Of a DNA stretch of 64,000 nt, positions 19,101 through 27,678 are shown piece after piece. The stretch's first letter is position 1. Each line of letters begins with the position of its first letter. Where the stretch lies: NCBI GenBank assembly GCA_018266775.1, contig JAFDZS010000011.1, forward strand, positions 379,245-443,244. Reading direction: 5' to 3'. Under the pieces are notes generated by a model, which had not been told where the DNA came from, did no database searches, and saw nothing but the letters and a program-made list of their open reading frames with translations. The position numbers were made by a program, and so were the translations under genes. Origin of the DNA: Bacteroidota bacterium. Its GTDB lineage: Bacteria > Bacteroidota > Bacteroidia > Chitinophagales > Chitinophagaceae.

Positions 19101-19691
19101 CTCGAACAACAAATCTTCAATACGTGCCAGATCCTGTTCAGTAGCATCCAGTTTTAATTTGGCTTCTTTCTTTCTTGTTTTGTAGATGGTGATGCCTGCT
19201 GCCTGTTCCAGCATTTTTCGGCGGCTGTTTTCTTTATCCTTAATGATGTCATCCACCATACCCAACTCAATGATGGCATAGCTATCGGTGCTTACACCCG
19301 TATCCATAAACAGGTTATGGATGTCTTTCAGGCGGCAGGCTACATCATTCAGGCGGTATTCGCTTTCCCCGTTCTTGTAGTATTTACGGGTTACAGTTAC
19401 AGTGTTGAATTCAGTTGGTAAAAGGTTTTTGGTATTTTCAAAAGTAAGGCTCACTTCTGCAAGGCCGCTGGCACTGCGGGTTTTGGAACCGTTAAATACC
19501 AGGCTTTCCAGGTTTTCACTGCGCAGGTTGCTGATCTTGTGTTCCCCAATCACCCAACGGATACTGTCCACAATATTGCTTTTGCCGCAACCATTGGGTC
19601 CAATTACACCGGTGATTCCTTCATCAAAATGGAGTACGGTTTTGTCGGCAAAACTTTTAAATCCTTTAATTTCTAGGCTCTTTAATCGCAC
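16176..19691 (-). CDS. smc: Chromosome segregation protein SMC
   Basis: SMC is the ATPase core of condensin, which organises and segregates the chromosome. The 1171-residue protein has a Walker A, GPNGCGKSN at residues 31-39, two long coiled-coil arms rich in Gln, Glu and Lys, a central hinge near residues 500-660 (SVKFLHNNAGW to KGKYSLTGGSVGLFEG), and a C-terminal ABC half with the signature LSGGEKT from residue 1078 and Walker B ILDEVDAPLDD with the catalytic Glu1107. The start is GTG (complement of 19689-19691); it gives the invariant opening RLKSLEIKGFKSF. A TAnnTTTG promoter element lies 24 bp upstream. scpA and scpB are not in the window. Confidence 0.97.
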   Translation of the reverse strand: MRLKSLEIKGFKSFADKTVLHFDEGITGVIGPNGCGKSNIVDSIRWVIGEHKISNLRSENLESLVFNGSKTRSASGLAEVSLTFENTKNLLPTEFNTVTVTRKYYKNGESEYRLNDVACRLKDIHNLFMDTGVSTDSYAIIELGMVDDIIKDKENSRRKMLEQAAGITIYKTRKKEAKLKLDATEQDLARIEDLLFEINNQLKSLESQAKKAEKYFEIKKEYKEISIELAKAALEGFNITYRDLNHQQQAEVDKRIELETAIAKEEAALEAEKLSFIEQEKALQHMQHAFNDMLDELRNKESEKNLAAQRLQYLKERENNLNDFLQKAGGQLKGLEESIEFTSLQIKDDEAKLEEFEGKLDELKNAVEDKRKVFDEKRSSIDTLRRENQAIQRNQFEAEKKVAVADTSIQNLHRTIVQLQEEKAQRQQQLQQLEADRKDREEELQQKKTDLQQLQDHHEFTKEQILATQNVLEGLRVELAEENRKLDSKKNEYALLKSLIDSMEGYPESVKFLHNNAGWNHSAPLLSDIIYVKEEYRAAVENVLEPYLNYYVVNNLEEGLQAIHLLDENKKGKANFFLQDKFTSFEEQHQPDGTIPALSVVEIDGKYANLAKHLLGNVFIAESEDALRNSNGAVVLEKSGKYVKGKYSLTGGSVGLFEGKKIGRAKNLEKLAEEITAQETVVQQLKETIQSRHNEVIAFNEQLKENAIKQTQQDINTLTNQVFALQNKVENLHHQEETSSRRIDDLEQQLQSNHDAIASTREELEKFNTQLDELNERMQLIEQDYASAEQEYNFATASFNDSNLQFTKQQSKVVSLKQEFEFKSNQLRDLQAQIENSNVQLKEAASSIGETAAALQSVEALLVTMLQNKEAEERKLNEADQAYYNLRNALAEKESELRHKQKSKEGIDTLLNEIKDKLTELKLQLAGMKERLSVEFKVDLDAIIDEPRTGDTLLEDLQEKSERMRKRLENIGEINPTAIEAFTEMKKRYEFILDQKNDLVTAKDSLMLTIQEVEATANQQFLDTFNQVRDNFQKVFKALFTEDDTADMVLVNPENLAETGIDIVAKPKGKRPSSIGQLSGGEKTLTATALLFAIYLIKPAPFCILDEVDAPLDDANVGKFTNMIKRFSENSQFIIVTHNKQTMSAVDVIYGVTMQEAGVSKLVPVDFRSLN

Positions 19692-19714
19692 GATTTCGGT
19701 TTTTTGTCAGACGG

Positions 19715-19722
19715 CAAATATA
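19715..19722 (-). promoter_or_regulatory. -7 promoter element upstream of smc
   Basis: The minus strand reads TATATTTG, an exact match to the Bacteroidota TAnnTTTG -7 element. A start about 6 bases on would give a leader of roughly 18 nt before the smc GTG. Confidence 0.5.
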
Positions 19723-19907
19723 ATGGAATGGGCGAAAAGAAATTTTTGATTGTTTACACCAGTTATGCAGAGTTATTCACAGCTTGCTAACAGTTTTTGA
19801 ATGGAGAAAAAGGTATTCATTTTTTGCCTTGCTTTTTACAAAAATGACATACCACTGATTACAATTTAAATGGATATGGAGATGGGCAGGAACTGCATCT
19901 CTACAGC

Positions 19908-20252
19908 ATGAAGTTTTTTATTCCGCATTGCTTTTTCCTGGTTTCATGTATAACTACACAAGCGCAAAACCTTACTGATACTGCAATCAGGTTGTATTGT
20001 ACCGGCCGTATTGCCTATCCCAAAGCCGCTGACAACAACAATATTACCGGAACTGTAGCATTAATTTTTGACACTGACAGTCTTGGGCATATTAACAATA
20101 TCAGGGTAGAGAAAAGTGTGGGTTATGGTTGTGACGAAGCTGCAATAAATGCCCTTAAAACCTGCAAGTGCAACCCATTGCCAGTAGAGCGTAGATACCT
20201 CCCTCAATACAACCAGCACATTGCATTTGCATTTACAAGGAATGATGACTAA
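19908..20252 (+). CDS. Exported TonB C-terminal-domain protein
   Basis: The 114-residue protein has a signal peptide (MKFFIPHCFFLVSCITTQAQ) followed by a stand-alone TonB_C-like domain: NITGTVALIFDTDSLGHINNIRVEKSVG and GCDEAAINALKTCKCNPLP. The family normally forms the periplasmic end of TonB and docks on outer-membrane receptors, but here there is no inner-membrane anchor and no Pro-rich spacer, so it is not a complete TonB. The Cys residues in SVGYGCDEA and KTCKC might form a disulfide. The gene appears monocistronic, with a hairpin just after the stop. Confidence 0.8.
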   Translation: MKFFIPHCFFLVSCITTQAQNLTDTAIRLYCTGRIAYPKAADNNNITGTVALIFDTDSLGHINNIRVEKSVGYGCDEAAINALKTCKCNPLPVERRYLPQYNQHIAFAFTRNDD

Positions 20253-20645
20253 AAAAGCCTCCCTGCCAATTGGCGTTGACAGGAAGGCTTAAACCTGAAA
20301 CCACCCAAAAGGCTAAGGTTTGGGTTTGATTTTTTGTTCAAGACATTGTTTGCCCTTTTATCAACGATGTTTTCAATTGCCGGGTTGCCTGTTGTATAAA
20401 TGGAATTCCAGCAAAAAGAAAGGGCGGAAAAATTGAATTATTTACACAAAAACTGCCAGGCTAATTCACCGGTGGATCCCTGATTAAAAAGCCATACAAA
20501 CAAGTAATAAAACGACGTACATCTACCATGCTAAACACGCAATACCGCTGATTTTAAAACCTGCCGCCCGGATTTACAATATACTAAAATGGGATTCGTT
20601 CCACAATATGGAAAACAATGTTTTAACCTAATCAAATGTAACCTT
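20253..20645. other. Gene-free 393-bp gap with a minus-strand terminator-like hairpin
   Basis: An imperfect 12-bp stem (20256-20267 with 20278-20289) begins 3 bp after the stop of the TonB_C gene. Its T tract lies on the minus strand only, although no minus-strand gene is visible in the gap. The rest of the gap shows no open frame or repeat that I can support. Confidence 0.5.
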
Positions 20646-21206
20646 ATGAAAAAACTATTACCTGTTTTAAGCGTTTTACTGATGGCTTTATCTTTTTCTG
20701 CCTGTAAAAAAGAAATTGTACCCAACCAGGAAACCAAGCAACCCGATTCCGGGCTGGTTCCCATTGGCAATGAAGGCAGTTGCCCAACCACTACAGTAAA
20801 TCTCATGGCCGGACAAACAATCAATGCCGGTTCTATCACTGTTACCAACGATGCAGATTTCATTTATGTTACCTACACTACTGCTAATGGTTATGTTTTA
20901 ACACAAACCCATTTGTATGTTGGCGATTGTGCCGGCATTCCGGTAAATAATCCGGGAAACCCCATTCCTGGCCAGTTCCCCTATAGCAGTCCGCATAGCA
21001 ATATCACCACCTATACTTACCAGGTTCCCATTTCGGCAATACCTGCAGGTGGCTGTGGTTGTATAGCGGCTCATTGTGTGGTGGTTAAATTAAATGCATC
21101 CGGACAGGTTATTGAAACACAAACCGGCTGGGGCAGCGGTACGCAGATTAATCTTGGCAGCGGTAACTGGGGTATGAAATTCAGTTATTGCTCCTGTTCA
21201 CAATAA
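20646..21206 (+). CDS. Lipoprotein, Cys-rich, unknown function
   Basis: The 186-residue product has a lipoprotein signal, MKKLLPVLSVLLMALSFSAC, with the lipid-bearing Cys at residue 20. The mature part carries at least seven further Cys (GSCPTTT, VGDCAGIP, GGCGCIAAHC, SYCSCSQ), suggesting disulfides in the periplasm or at the surface. The beta-rich pattern TVTNDADFIYVTYTTANGY recurs in other Bacteroidota surface proteins, but I cannot name a function. The start at 20646 is fixed by the signal peptide. A strong terminator follows at 21228. Confidence 0.8.
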   Translation: MKKLLPVLSVLLMALSFSACKKEIVPNQETKQPDSGLVPIGNEGSCPTTTVNLMAGQTINAGSITVTNDADFIYVTYTTANGYVLTQTHLYVGDCAGIPVNNPGNPIPGQFPYSSPHSNITTYTYQVPISAIPAGGCGCIAAHCVVVKLNASGQVIETQTGWGSGTQINLGSGNWGMKFSYCSCSQ

Positions 21207-21227
21207 ACTTATTTGAAAAAAATAAAT

Positions 21228-21255
21228 AAAAGGACGCTGTTAACAGCGTCCTTTT
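21228..21255 (+). terminator. Bidirectional terminator after the Cys-rich lipoprotein
   Basis: A perfect 12-bp stem with a 4-base loop is flanked by A-rich DNA on the left and by 'ttttatttt' on the right. It can stop transcripts from either side; here it serves the plus-strand lipoprotein gene. Confidence 0.9.
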
Positions 21256-21340
21256 ATTTTACATGCCTAATGCTGTAATGTGACGAATGTTAAAATCAAT
21301 TAAAAGCAATGGCGTTTGTCCAATATTACGAACCGATTCG

Positions 21341-21348
21341 TATTTTTG
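21341..21348 (+). promoter_or_regulatory. -7 promoter element upstream of the 21365 gene
   Basis: TATTTTTG matches TAnnTTTG exactly, and a TTTG that could be the -33 element lies 22 bp further upstream (21315-21318). The leader would be about 10 nt. Confidence 0.4.
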
Positions 21349-21364
21349 GCCGACAATTTATAAT

Positions 21365-22243
21365 ATGAAAAAAGTTATTACTCCTTTGTTAGTGTTGGCC
21401 GCAGTGGCAGTAAAAGCACAAACCAAACTCTATGATCATGCAGTGATCACCACTAAAACAACGATTGTATCACCCGAAGGAGCAGACGAAAATGCCCCAA
21501 CGCCCCCTCCCGGTGGTGATGGCGAACAAAGGGTAATGTTCAGGTTTGGTGGTGATGGAGAAACTAAATCCACCACTACCCTTAAAGGCAGTCTCATCAA
21601 AACGTTTACAGAAACAGATATGAGCCGTTCCACCACTATTCGTGATAACGATAAAAAAATCACCACCACTATGCTGGAAGTGATGGGAAAGAAAACTGCC
21701 TTTTATGTAACCGATTCTGACCAGGTGCAAATGCAGAAACGTATGGACAGTTTGATGCAGAGCCGCAGGCAGAATAATGATAACAATAATGTATTCAGAA
21801 ATAATAACACTGTTGTGGGGGCCACCATCAGCTATTTTGAAGATACTAAAAAAATTGCCGGCCTCGTTTGCAAAAAAGCATTACTGGTTACCAACAGGCA
21901 AAACGGGAATAAAGATACCAGCCTGGTTTGGTATTGCCCCGACTTTAAATTGAAAGGCATTGTATCCACCGGCGGTTTTGGCGGTGGCGGTTTTGGTGGC
22001 AATTTTGGGCGTATCACCACGCTGAGCGGATTAAATGACCTGAACGGATTTCCGATGTATTATGAAATGAACATGGGCCGCGGCAGAAAAATGATGGTTG
22101 AGGTCACCAAGATCAACACTGAAAAAGAAGTGGCTGATAAGGAATTTGAAATACCGAAAGATGTTGAAGTAAAAGCAATGAAAGATATGCAAAATGGTAA
22201 TGGCGGCTTCCAGTTCCGTATGGGTGGCGGCCCCGGCCAGTAA
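21365..22243 (+). CDS. Exported DUF4412/GLPGLI-like protein
   Basis: The 292-residue protein starts with a signal peptide (MKKVITPLLVLAAVAVKAQ). The mature part has a Pro/Gly-rich linker (ENAPTPPPGGDGEQ), strands such as RVMFRFGGDGETKSTTTLKG, the core KKIAGLVCKKALLVTNR with VWYCPDFKLKG, and a Gly/Phe-rich loop (GGFGGGGFGGNFG). The AGLVCKKA plus later FEIPKDVEVK pattern is like DUF4412 and related GLPGLI proteins of Bacteroidota, whose function is unknown. The start at 21365 is fixed by the signal peptide. The C-terminus is again Gly-rich (GGFQFRMGGGPGQ). Confidence 0.75.
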   Translation: MKKVITPLLVLAAVAVKAQTKLYDHAVITTKTTIVSPEGADENAPTPPPGGDGEQRVMFRFGGDGETKSTTTLKGSLIKTFTETDMSRSTTIRDNDKKITTTMLEVMGKKTAFYVTDSDQVQMQKRMDSLMQSRRQNNDNNNVFRNNNTVVGATISYFEDTKKIAGLVCKKALLVTNRQNGNKDTSLVWYCPDFKLKGIVSTGGFGGGGFGGNFGRITTLSGLNDLNGFPMYYEMNMGRGRKMMVEVTKINTEKEVADKEFEIPKDVEVKAMKDMQNGNGGFQFRMGGGPGQ

Positions 22244-22269
22244 AAACTTAATACATCATTTTATTATGG

Positions 22270-22303
22270 TCAGGCATCCTTTAGTGGTTGCCTGATTTTT
22301 TTT
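22270..22303 (+). terminator. Terminator of the DUF4412-like gene
   Basis: A 7-bp stem (22270-22276 with 22289-22295) is followed by eight T on the plus strand. Confidence 0.8.
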
Positions 22304-22465
22304 GTCTCAATCACCATATTCTTTGAAATGGTGTCTTTGAAATTGTATTATTGCCAACACTTTTCCAAAAAAAGGCAACTTTGCAAGTTGACTTCTTCAC
22401 AATCTCTTTCCAATAATATCAAGGCATACTAAAAAAGAAAAAATCATTTACATGCATAAAAATAA

Positions 22466-22490
22466 AAGAGGCTGAGTAAATCAGCCTCTT
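22466..22490 (-). terminator. Terminator of the TPR protein gene
   Basis: A perfect 10-bp stem (22466-22475 with 22481-22490) has a T-rich tail on the minus strand. It lies about 45 bp past the TPR gene stop, at the far edge of a repeat tail. Confidence 0.8.
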
Positions 22491-22535
22491 CCTTTATATA
22501 CTTATTTACTTTATAAACCTACTTACTTTATCCCA
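22490..22535. repeat. Short copy of the stop-codon-adjacent AT repeat
   Basis: The plus strand shows 'ctttatatacttatttac' and 'tttataaacctacttac' between the terminator hairpin and the TPR gene stop (complement of 22536-22538). It is a tail-only copy of the repeat seen at 9530-9897, 11025-11298 and 50180-50316. Confidence 0.6.
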
Positions 22536-23801
22536 CTACAACTTACCCAAATCATCCCTCTTCTTGTCATATTCAGCAGCCTTTTTCGTGTCGCCTTTTG
22601 CGTTATAGAACTGGCTTAAAATATCCAGCACATCTTTATAGTTGGCTTTTTGAATAGTTTTTAAAGTTGGCAATGCGGCAAAGTAATCTACAGCACCATC
22701 AGCGTAAGGAATACATTCGTCTATTTTTTTAAGGAACATATCTTTAAACTGGTTTTTCTTTTTAATATCTTCTGGTTTTACCCCTTTAACTTTTTTAGAT
22801 GAATCCTGGTAGTCAAAAGCATAATTATACAGGTGGCGCACCATCAGCATCTTGGCATCCACACCTTTGTCCAGGTTAATGGCTGTTTTCAACACTTCAG
22901 ACAATTTAGCCTTTACCGCTTCGGCATTGGCTGGCTTTTCATCTGCTGTGTACAATTCATTATATAACATTACTGCATAATTATAAGGGTACACATATTT
23001 ATCGGGAAAGCGTTTCATGAATTCTTCATACTTTGCTTTCAATGCAGCCTTATCGCCGGTTTTTTCCACTCTGTCCAGCTCAAAGTCATTCCACCAATCT
23101 TCTTCAGGATAAAGGGTTCTGCCTTTATCCAGTATGGCACTCATTTTAGCTTCATCTTTTGTTCTCAGGTAATAGTCGGCCAAAAACTGGTACACACTCA
23201 GGTATTGTGGTGCCTTCAGGTTGGCATCTGTAAGTTTGCTGTAATACAATGCGGCAGAAGCTTCATCTTTGGCATTATTGGCAACTATTGCCGTATTCAT
23301 TACAAGAGAAGTATCCAGCGGGGGAAATTTGAAACCATTGTAATCATAGTTTTTACTGCGTACATAATCTTCCACATCCAGCGCAGCTTTAAAAGCATCA
23401 AAAGAAGCTTTATAATCTTTTGCGCTAAACTCTTTTGCACCAATATCAAAATATCCATTATACAGGTCGAAGAAATGCGCATATTTATCCCCGGAAAGCA
23501 AAGGTTCTTTAGCATCCAGCGACTGGTATTTTTTAAATGCTTCCAATGATTCATTTTTTAATTTCATTGCATCTGCAGTGCTGACACCAGAATCGCGGGA
23601 TAAATTATTTAACACTCTTCCTTTGTAATAGTAAACATCTGCCTTTGATTGATTTTTGGTTTCACCAAGAAATTTTTCTATCGCATCTTTAGCTTTTGCA
23701 TTTTGGTTCAGGTATACCAGTTTCTTGATATCATCGAGGTTCTGACTTTTTGCTGCAAATCCTGCAAGCAGCAGCATCGTTAAAAAACAATAGATCTTCA
23801 T
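22536..23801 (-). CDS. Exported TPR-repeat protein
   Basis: The 421-residue protein begins with a signal peptide (MKIYCFLTMLLLAGFAAKSQ) and is then almost wholly helical, with degenerate TPR-type units: KAKDAIEKFLGE, YKASFDAFKAALDVEDY, EASAALYYSKLTDANLK, YLSVYQFLADYYLRTKDEAK and TKKAAEYDKKRDDL at the C-terminus. TPR arrays bind partner proteins; which one is unknown. It is expected in the periplasm. The gene stands alone, with its own terminator, and its stop codon is followed by a short AT-rich repeat tail. Confidence 0.82.
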   Translation of the reverse strand: MKIYCFLTMLLLAGFAAKSQNLDDIKKLVYLNQNAKAKDAIEKFLGETKNQSKADVYYYKGRVLNNLSRDSGVSTADAMKLKNESLEAFKKYQSLDAKEPLLSGDKYAHFFDLYNGYFDIGAKEFSAKDYKASFDAFKAALDVEDYVRSKNYDYNGFKFPPLDTSLVMNTAIVANNAKDEASAALYYSKLTDANLKAPQYLSVYQFLADYYLRTKDEAKMSAILDKGRTLYPEEDWWNDFELDRVEKTGDKAALKAKYEEFMKRFPDKYVYPYNYAVMLYNELYTADEKPANAEAVKAKLSEVLKTAINLDKGVDAKMLMVRHLYNYAFDYQDSSKKVKGVKPEDIKKKNQFKDMFLKKIDECIPYADGAVDYFAALPTLKTIQKANYKDVLDILSQFYNAKGDTKKAAEYDKKRDDLGKL

Positions 23802-23957
23802 TGAATTAATTTTTAGGCGTTAAAGATATTATATTTTATCGGGTAAGAAGATGACATTTTCCTGATTTTTTCATAAACCGTGCCACATTCAATTTTACTT
23901 TAAATTATACTGAATGAAACTGCTAAAAAAAGGTAAATTGCAGTTTCGTTTTTTATT

Positions 23958-26033
23958 GTGATCAGCCAGAATACCATACAGCAAATACTCAGCCGCATAG
24001 ACATTGTGGAAATTGTGGGTTCATTTATCAAGCTGAAGAAAAGAGGCACCAATTATCTTGGCCTCTGCCCTTTTCACAATGAAAAAACACCGTCTTTTAC
24101 CGTTTCTCCCACTAAAGAAATATACAAGTGTTTTGGTTGTGGCCGCAGTGGCAATACCATCAGCTTTTTAATGGAAGCTGAAAAATACAGTTATGTGGAA
24201 GCTTTGCGCTGGCTGGCTGCAAAATATAATGTGGAAATTGAAGAGACGGAAACCAGCCCGGAAGTTAAGCAACAGCAACAGGTAGCGGAAAGTTTATACA
24301 TCATCAACAACTTTGCACAAAAGTTTTTTACGAATTTTCTGTTGAATACTGAAGATGGTAGAGATATAGGCCTTAGTTATTTAAAACAAAGAGGTTTCAG
24401 TGAAGATATAATTCGAAAATTTCAAATTGGTTTCAATCCTGATGCAAAAGACGCATTTTCTAACGCAGCTATTCATTCAAAGTTTAGCATAGATCTTTTA
24501 CAGAAAACGGGACTAATAACGCTTAGAGATGGAAATCCTTTGGATAATTACAGAGGTAGAATTATATTTCCTATTCATAATCAAAGCGGTAAAATACTTG
24601 GTTTTGGTGCAAGAATTATTAAGAAAAATGATCGAGCGCCTAAGTATATCAATACACCGGAAAATGAAATTTATGTAAAAAGCAAAATTCTCTACGGCTC
24701 TTACTTTGCACGCCAGGCAATCGATAAAGCCGATGAATGCCTGCTGGTGGAAGGTTATACAGACGTCATCAGCCTGCACCAGGCCGGTATTGAAAATGTG
24801 GTGGCCAGCGGTGGTACATCACTTACACCCGACCAGTTAAGGCTGATAAAAAAATACACCAATAATCTTACCATCATTTACGATGGCGATAATGCCGGTA
24901 TTAAAGCCGCATTACGCGGCCTTGACCTTGCACTGGAAGAAAGTCTGAATGTAAAACTGGTACTAATACCTGATAAAGAAGATCCTGATAGTTATGTCAA
25001 TAAAGTAGGCCCTAAATCCTTTTCTGAATTTATTTCAACTCACAAGAAAGATATTATTTTATTCCAATTGGAAATAGCCCTAAAAGATGTAGGTAACGAT
25101 AGCACTAAGAAATCAGAAATTGTAAATCAAATCGCCGAAACTATCTCGAAAATAAATAAAGCAGAAGATTTCACTAAGCAACAGGACTATATAAAGCAAT
25201 GCTCCGAAATGCTTCAAATTAGTGAATCCGGTTTATACTCACTGGTAAATAAATTCATTAGAGAAAAGCTCAACAAAGAAATTTCCAGAATTGAAAATAA
25301 AAATGAAATTGATATAAGAAAAGCAGAAGATATACCTCCCACTACAAGAAATGACTGGAGCAACGAAGCATTTAGTGTACTATTTCAGGATGAATTACAG
25401 GAGAAAGCAATAGCAGGTATTTTATTAAAATATGGAGATAGGCCATGGAATACAAGTAAATTAGTTTCTCAACATATTTTTGATGAACTAACTGAAGATC
25501 CCAATATTTTTTTTGATGATTTTAAAAACACCGTCTACGATATATTTGACAATAAACAAATTGCAAATGTATTCACTACCTACAAGCATTGGATCGATAC
25601 AGGAAAAGTTCCCTCAATAAACGACTTTACATATTCTCAAGATTCTGATTTAGTAAGCCTTGTAATTGAAACAACGAACCATCCTTATGAATTGAGCCCA
25701 AGGTGGTTCGAGGATGAGCAAAAAAGCAAAATTATTAACAGAATTCAACGGCTGAGTTATGAAGATTTCATGAACGAAATATTAGACAACCCAGAAAGCG
25801 GAGAAAACGTTTACTATCATGAATTTGATGAGAGTTATAAGAATGAAGTTGAAATAGTCTTAGTTTATCTTAAATTGAAAAAGATTAAGAGGCTAATATT
25901 AAAAAATGAAGACGAACTAAAAACCTCGGATAAGATCAATGAATTGTTATTGATAAAACAAACTCACCTCCATTTAAAAGAAATGCAAATGACTCTAGGC
26001 AGAAGTAGAGGTATTGTTTATTATCCTTTTTAG
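23958..26033 (+). CDS. dnaG: DNA primase
   Basis: DnaG makes the RNA primers for replication. The 691-residue protein has the N-terminal zinc finger (Cys37, His40, Cys58, Cys61 in LCPFH and KCFGCG), the catalytic TOPRIM domain with Glu265 in LLVEGYTDV and Asp309/Asp311 in IYDGDNAG, and a C-terminal helical part that should bind the helicase. The start is GTG, giving ISQNTIQQILSRIDIVEIVG, the usual opening. Base composition is strikingly uneven: the zinc-finger start and the TOPRIM core (about 24700-24970) resemble neighbouring genes, while 24300-24700 and most of 24970-26033 are much richer in A+T. The frame is intact throughout. Confidence 0.95.
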   Translation: MISQNTIQQILSRIDIVEIVGSFIKLKKRGTNYLGLCPFHNEKTPSFTVSPTKEIYKCFGCGRSGNTISFLMEAEKYSYVEALRWLAAKYNVEIEETETSPEVKQQQQVAESLYIINNFAQKFFTNFLLNTEDGRDIGLSYLKQRGFSEDIIRKFQIGFNPDAKDAFSNAAIHSKFSIDLLQKTGLITLRDGNPLDNYRGRIIFPIHNQSGKILGFGARIIKKNDRAPKYINTPENEIYVKSKILYGSYFARQAIDKADECLLVEGYTDVISLHQAGIENVVASGGTSLTPDQLRLIKKYTNNLTIIYDGDNAGIKAALRGLDLALEESLNVKLVLIPDKEDPDSYVNKVGPKSFSEFISTHKKDIILFQLEIALKDVGNDSTKKSEIVNQIAETISKINKAEDFTKQQDYIKQCSEMLQISESGLYSLVNKFIREKLNKEISRIENKNEIDIRKAEDIPPTTRNDWSNEAFSVLFQDELQEKAIAGILLKYGDRPWNTSKLVSQHIFDELTEDPNIFFDDFKNTVYDIFDNKQIANVFTTYKHWIDTGKVPSINDFTYSQDSDLVSLVIETTNHPYELSPRWFEDEQKSKIINRIQRLSYEDFMNEILDNPESGENVYYHEFDESYKNEVEIVLVYLKLKKIKRLILKNEDELKTSDKINELLLIKQTHLHLKEMQMTLGRSRGIVYYPF

Positions 26034-26168
26034 TATGTTCTTATAACTCTAAAGACGAAGTGAAATCTTATTCTTAGTTAAAGGCGTTCTTAACGTAAAT
26101 TCACAACCAACTCAAGAAGTTTAATTTGAGCTTCAAGATTTAATCTCTCTAAATCTTTGTTTGAAATA

Positions 26169-26624
26169 TTACACCATACTTGCCCTCGCCACTTTAGGCG
26201 TTGAAAAAGCAGCCAGTTTCTTTTTTGGTGCTTCAACCACCAGCTTGGTAAACCTTACTGCATTCCAGAGGTTATCAACTGCAATCATGCCGGCAGTTTC
26301 ATAATCATGTTCAGCAATAAAATCCCAACTGCAATCCCTGCACAGGTCGCTGGCAATTTTAGAAGTGGTTTTGGGATAGGCGATCCAGAATTTAGCGTCC
26401 GCATGCAATGCAGGTATCACCTCCCGCAGTATTTCCTTGAGTTGTTTTTGACTGAATGCAAAAACCAATGCAAAATCGATCTTTTTATTCTTTAATAAAG
26501 GTGTAACGTTTTTTGAAAAAGAAAACTTTACAAATTGCTTTTCAATTGAAAGTGGCAAACCCTGCAACAAAAGGTTTTTTTCATCACCCAATTGTAATTT
26601 TTCTAACAGCGATTGTGAAGACAT
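26169..26624 (-). CDS. Small conserved protein of unknown function
   Basis: The 151-residue protein has no signal peptide or membrane segment. It alternates strands and helices: KIDFALVFAFSQKQLKEIL, DAKFWIAYPKT, and DNLWNAVRFTKLV, then a basic tail. Such short DUF3052-like proteins occur next to varied genes; I cannot assign a function. It is separated from dnaG (convergent) and from the M48 gene, where a bidirectional terminator at 26801-26829 lies upstream of it. Confidence 0.65.
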   Translation of the reverse strand: MSSQSLLEKLQLGDEKNLLLQGLPLSIEKQFVKFSFSKNVTPLLKNKKIDFALVFAFSQKQLKEILREVIPALHADAKFWIAYPKTTSKIASDLCRDCSWDFIAEHDYETAGMIAVDNLWNAVRFTKLVVEAPKKKLAAFSTPKVARASMV

Positions 26625-26800
26625 AGGCGAAACAACAGTTGTTTATGATAGTTTTAGTTAAACCCTTTGCCTCAGCATTTGCCGGAGCCCCGGGGTGGTT
26701 TTTATAGATTTCTTCCGGAAGGTTTAAAGCTTAACAATGGATACGGACGTTTCGGGGTGTAAATTTAAACATAATGTTTGGTAGATAAAAGGATTCCACA

Positions 26801-26829
26801 AAAAAACTCCGCAAATTGCGGAGTTTTTT
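26801..26829 (-). terminator. Terminator of the M48 peptidase gene
   Basis: A 9-bp perfect core stem around a single central base is extended by A and T flanks, with T tracts on both strands. It lies about 28 bp past the M48 gene stop. Confidence 0.85.
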
Positions 26830-26856
26830 TCAATATTGTATTGGTTTTGCTGGAAA

Positions 26857-27678
26857 TTATTTACCCGAACCAACTGGCTTGTAGTAGCTCAGCGCCTCGT
26901 CCATATACCCCTGCAATTTAGCAATCCTGTTTTCATCTGATGGGTGCGTGGATAAAAACTCAGGTGGTTTTTGGCCGCCGGCTGCCTGTGCCATCCGCTG
27001 CCAGAATGGTATAGCTTCCCGGGGATTATAACCCGCCATAGCGGCAAAGATCAACCCATAATGGTCGGCTTCATATTCCTGGTTGCGGTTGTTTGGTAAT
27101 AAAAACGCAACCTGGGCTCCCGGAGCAAATGCACTGTTGAAAAGGGCATTATATTTGGCATCTTTGGATGTTGCAATATCCCCGATGACCTGGATACCCT
27201 GGGCAACTGCTCCCTGGCTCATCCGCTCATTTCCGTGATGTGCAATTGCATGAGTAATTTCATGGCCCAGCACTACCGCCAGTGCAGCTTCGTTCTGGCT
27301 TACAGGCAAGAGTCCTGTATACACAACTACTTTACCTCCGGGCATACACCATGCATTCACTTCTTTGTTATTAACAAGATTAAATTCCCATTTATAAGTA
27401 GCCAGATCTTTTAACACCTTTTGATTGCCCTTTTGAGTGTAATAGTCATTGATTGCTTTTGCAATTCTTGTACCTACCCTTCTCACCATCTCCGCATCTT
27501 TATTGGTGGTTTCGCTCATTACCTGGTTTTGAGACAAAAATGATTTGTATTCTGTTACCGCCATTTGCTGCAGGGATGATTCCGGAAACAATGCCAGTTG
27601 TGGGCGGTTTGTTACAGGATTGCGATGACAGGAAGAAAATACTATTGCAGTAAGTGCAAAAAATAAAACTTTTTTCAT
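26857..27678 (-). CDS. M48-family zinc metallopeptidase lipoprotein
   Basis: The 273-residue lipoprotein (lipobox VFSSC, Cys17) carries the HEITH zinc motif at residues 139-143 (LGHEITHAIAHHG) and the downstream ligand Glu in NQEYEADHYG, plus FLSTHPSDENRIAKL near the end, which is characteristic of M48C (BepA/LoiP-like) enzymes. These periplasmic proteases clear misfolded outer-membrane proteins. VNAWCMPGGKVVVYTGLL is the usual substrate-groove strand. It follows plsY on the same strand with a gap of about 130 bp. Confidence 0.93.
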   Translation of the reverse strand: MKKVLFFALTAIVFSSCHRNPVTNRPQLALFPESSLQQMAVTEYKSFLSQNQVMSETTNKDAEMVRRVGTRIAKAINDYYTQKGNQKVLKDLATYKWEFNLVNNKEVNAWCMPGGKVVVYTGLLPVSQNEAALAVVLGHEITHAIAHHGNERMSQGAVAQGIQVIGDIATSKDAKYNALFNSAFAPGAQVAFLLPNNRNQEYEADHYGLIFAAMAGYNPREAIPFWQRMAQAAGGQKPPEFLSTHPSDENRIAKLQGYMDEALSYYKPVGSGK

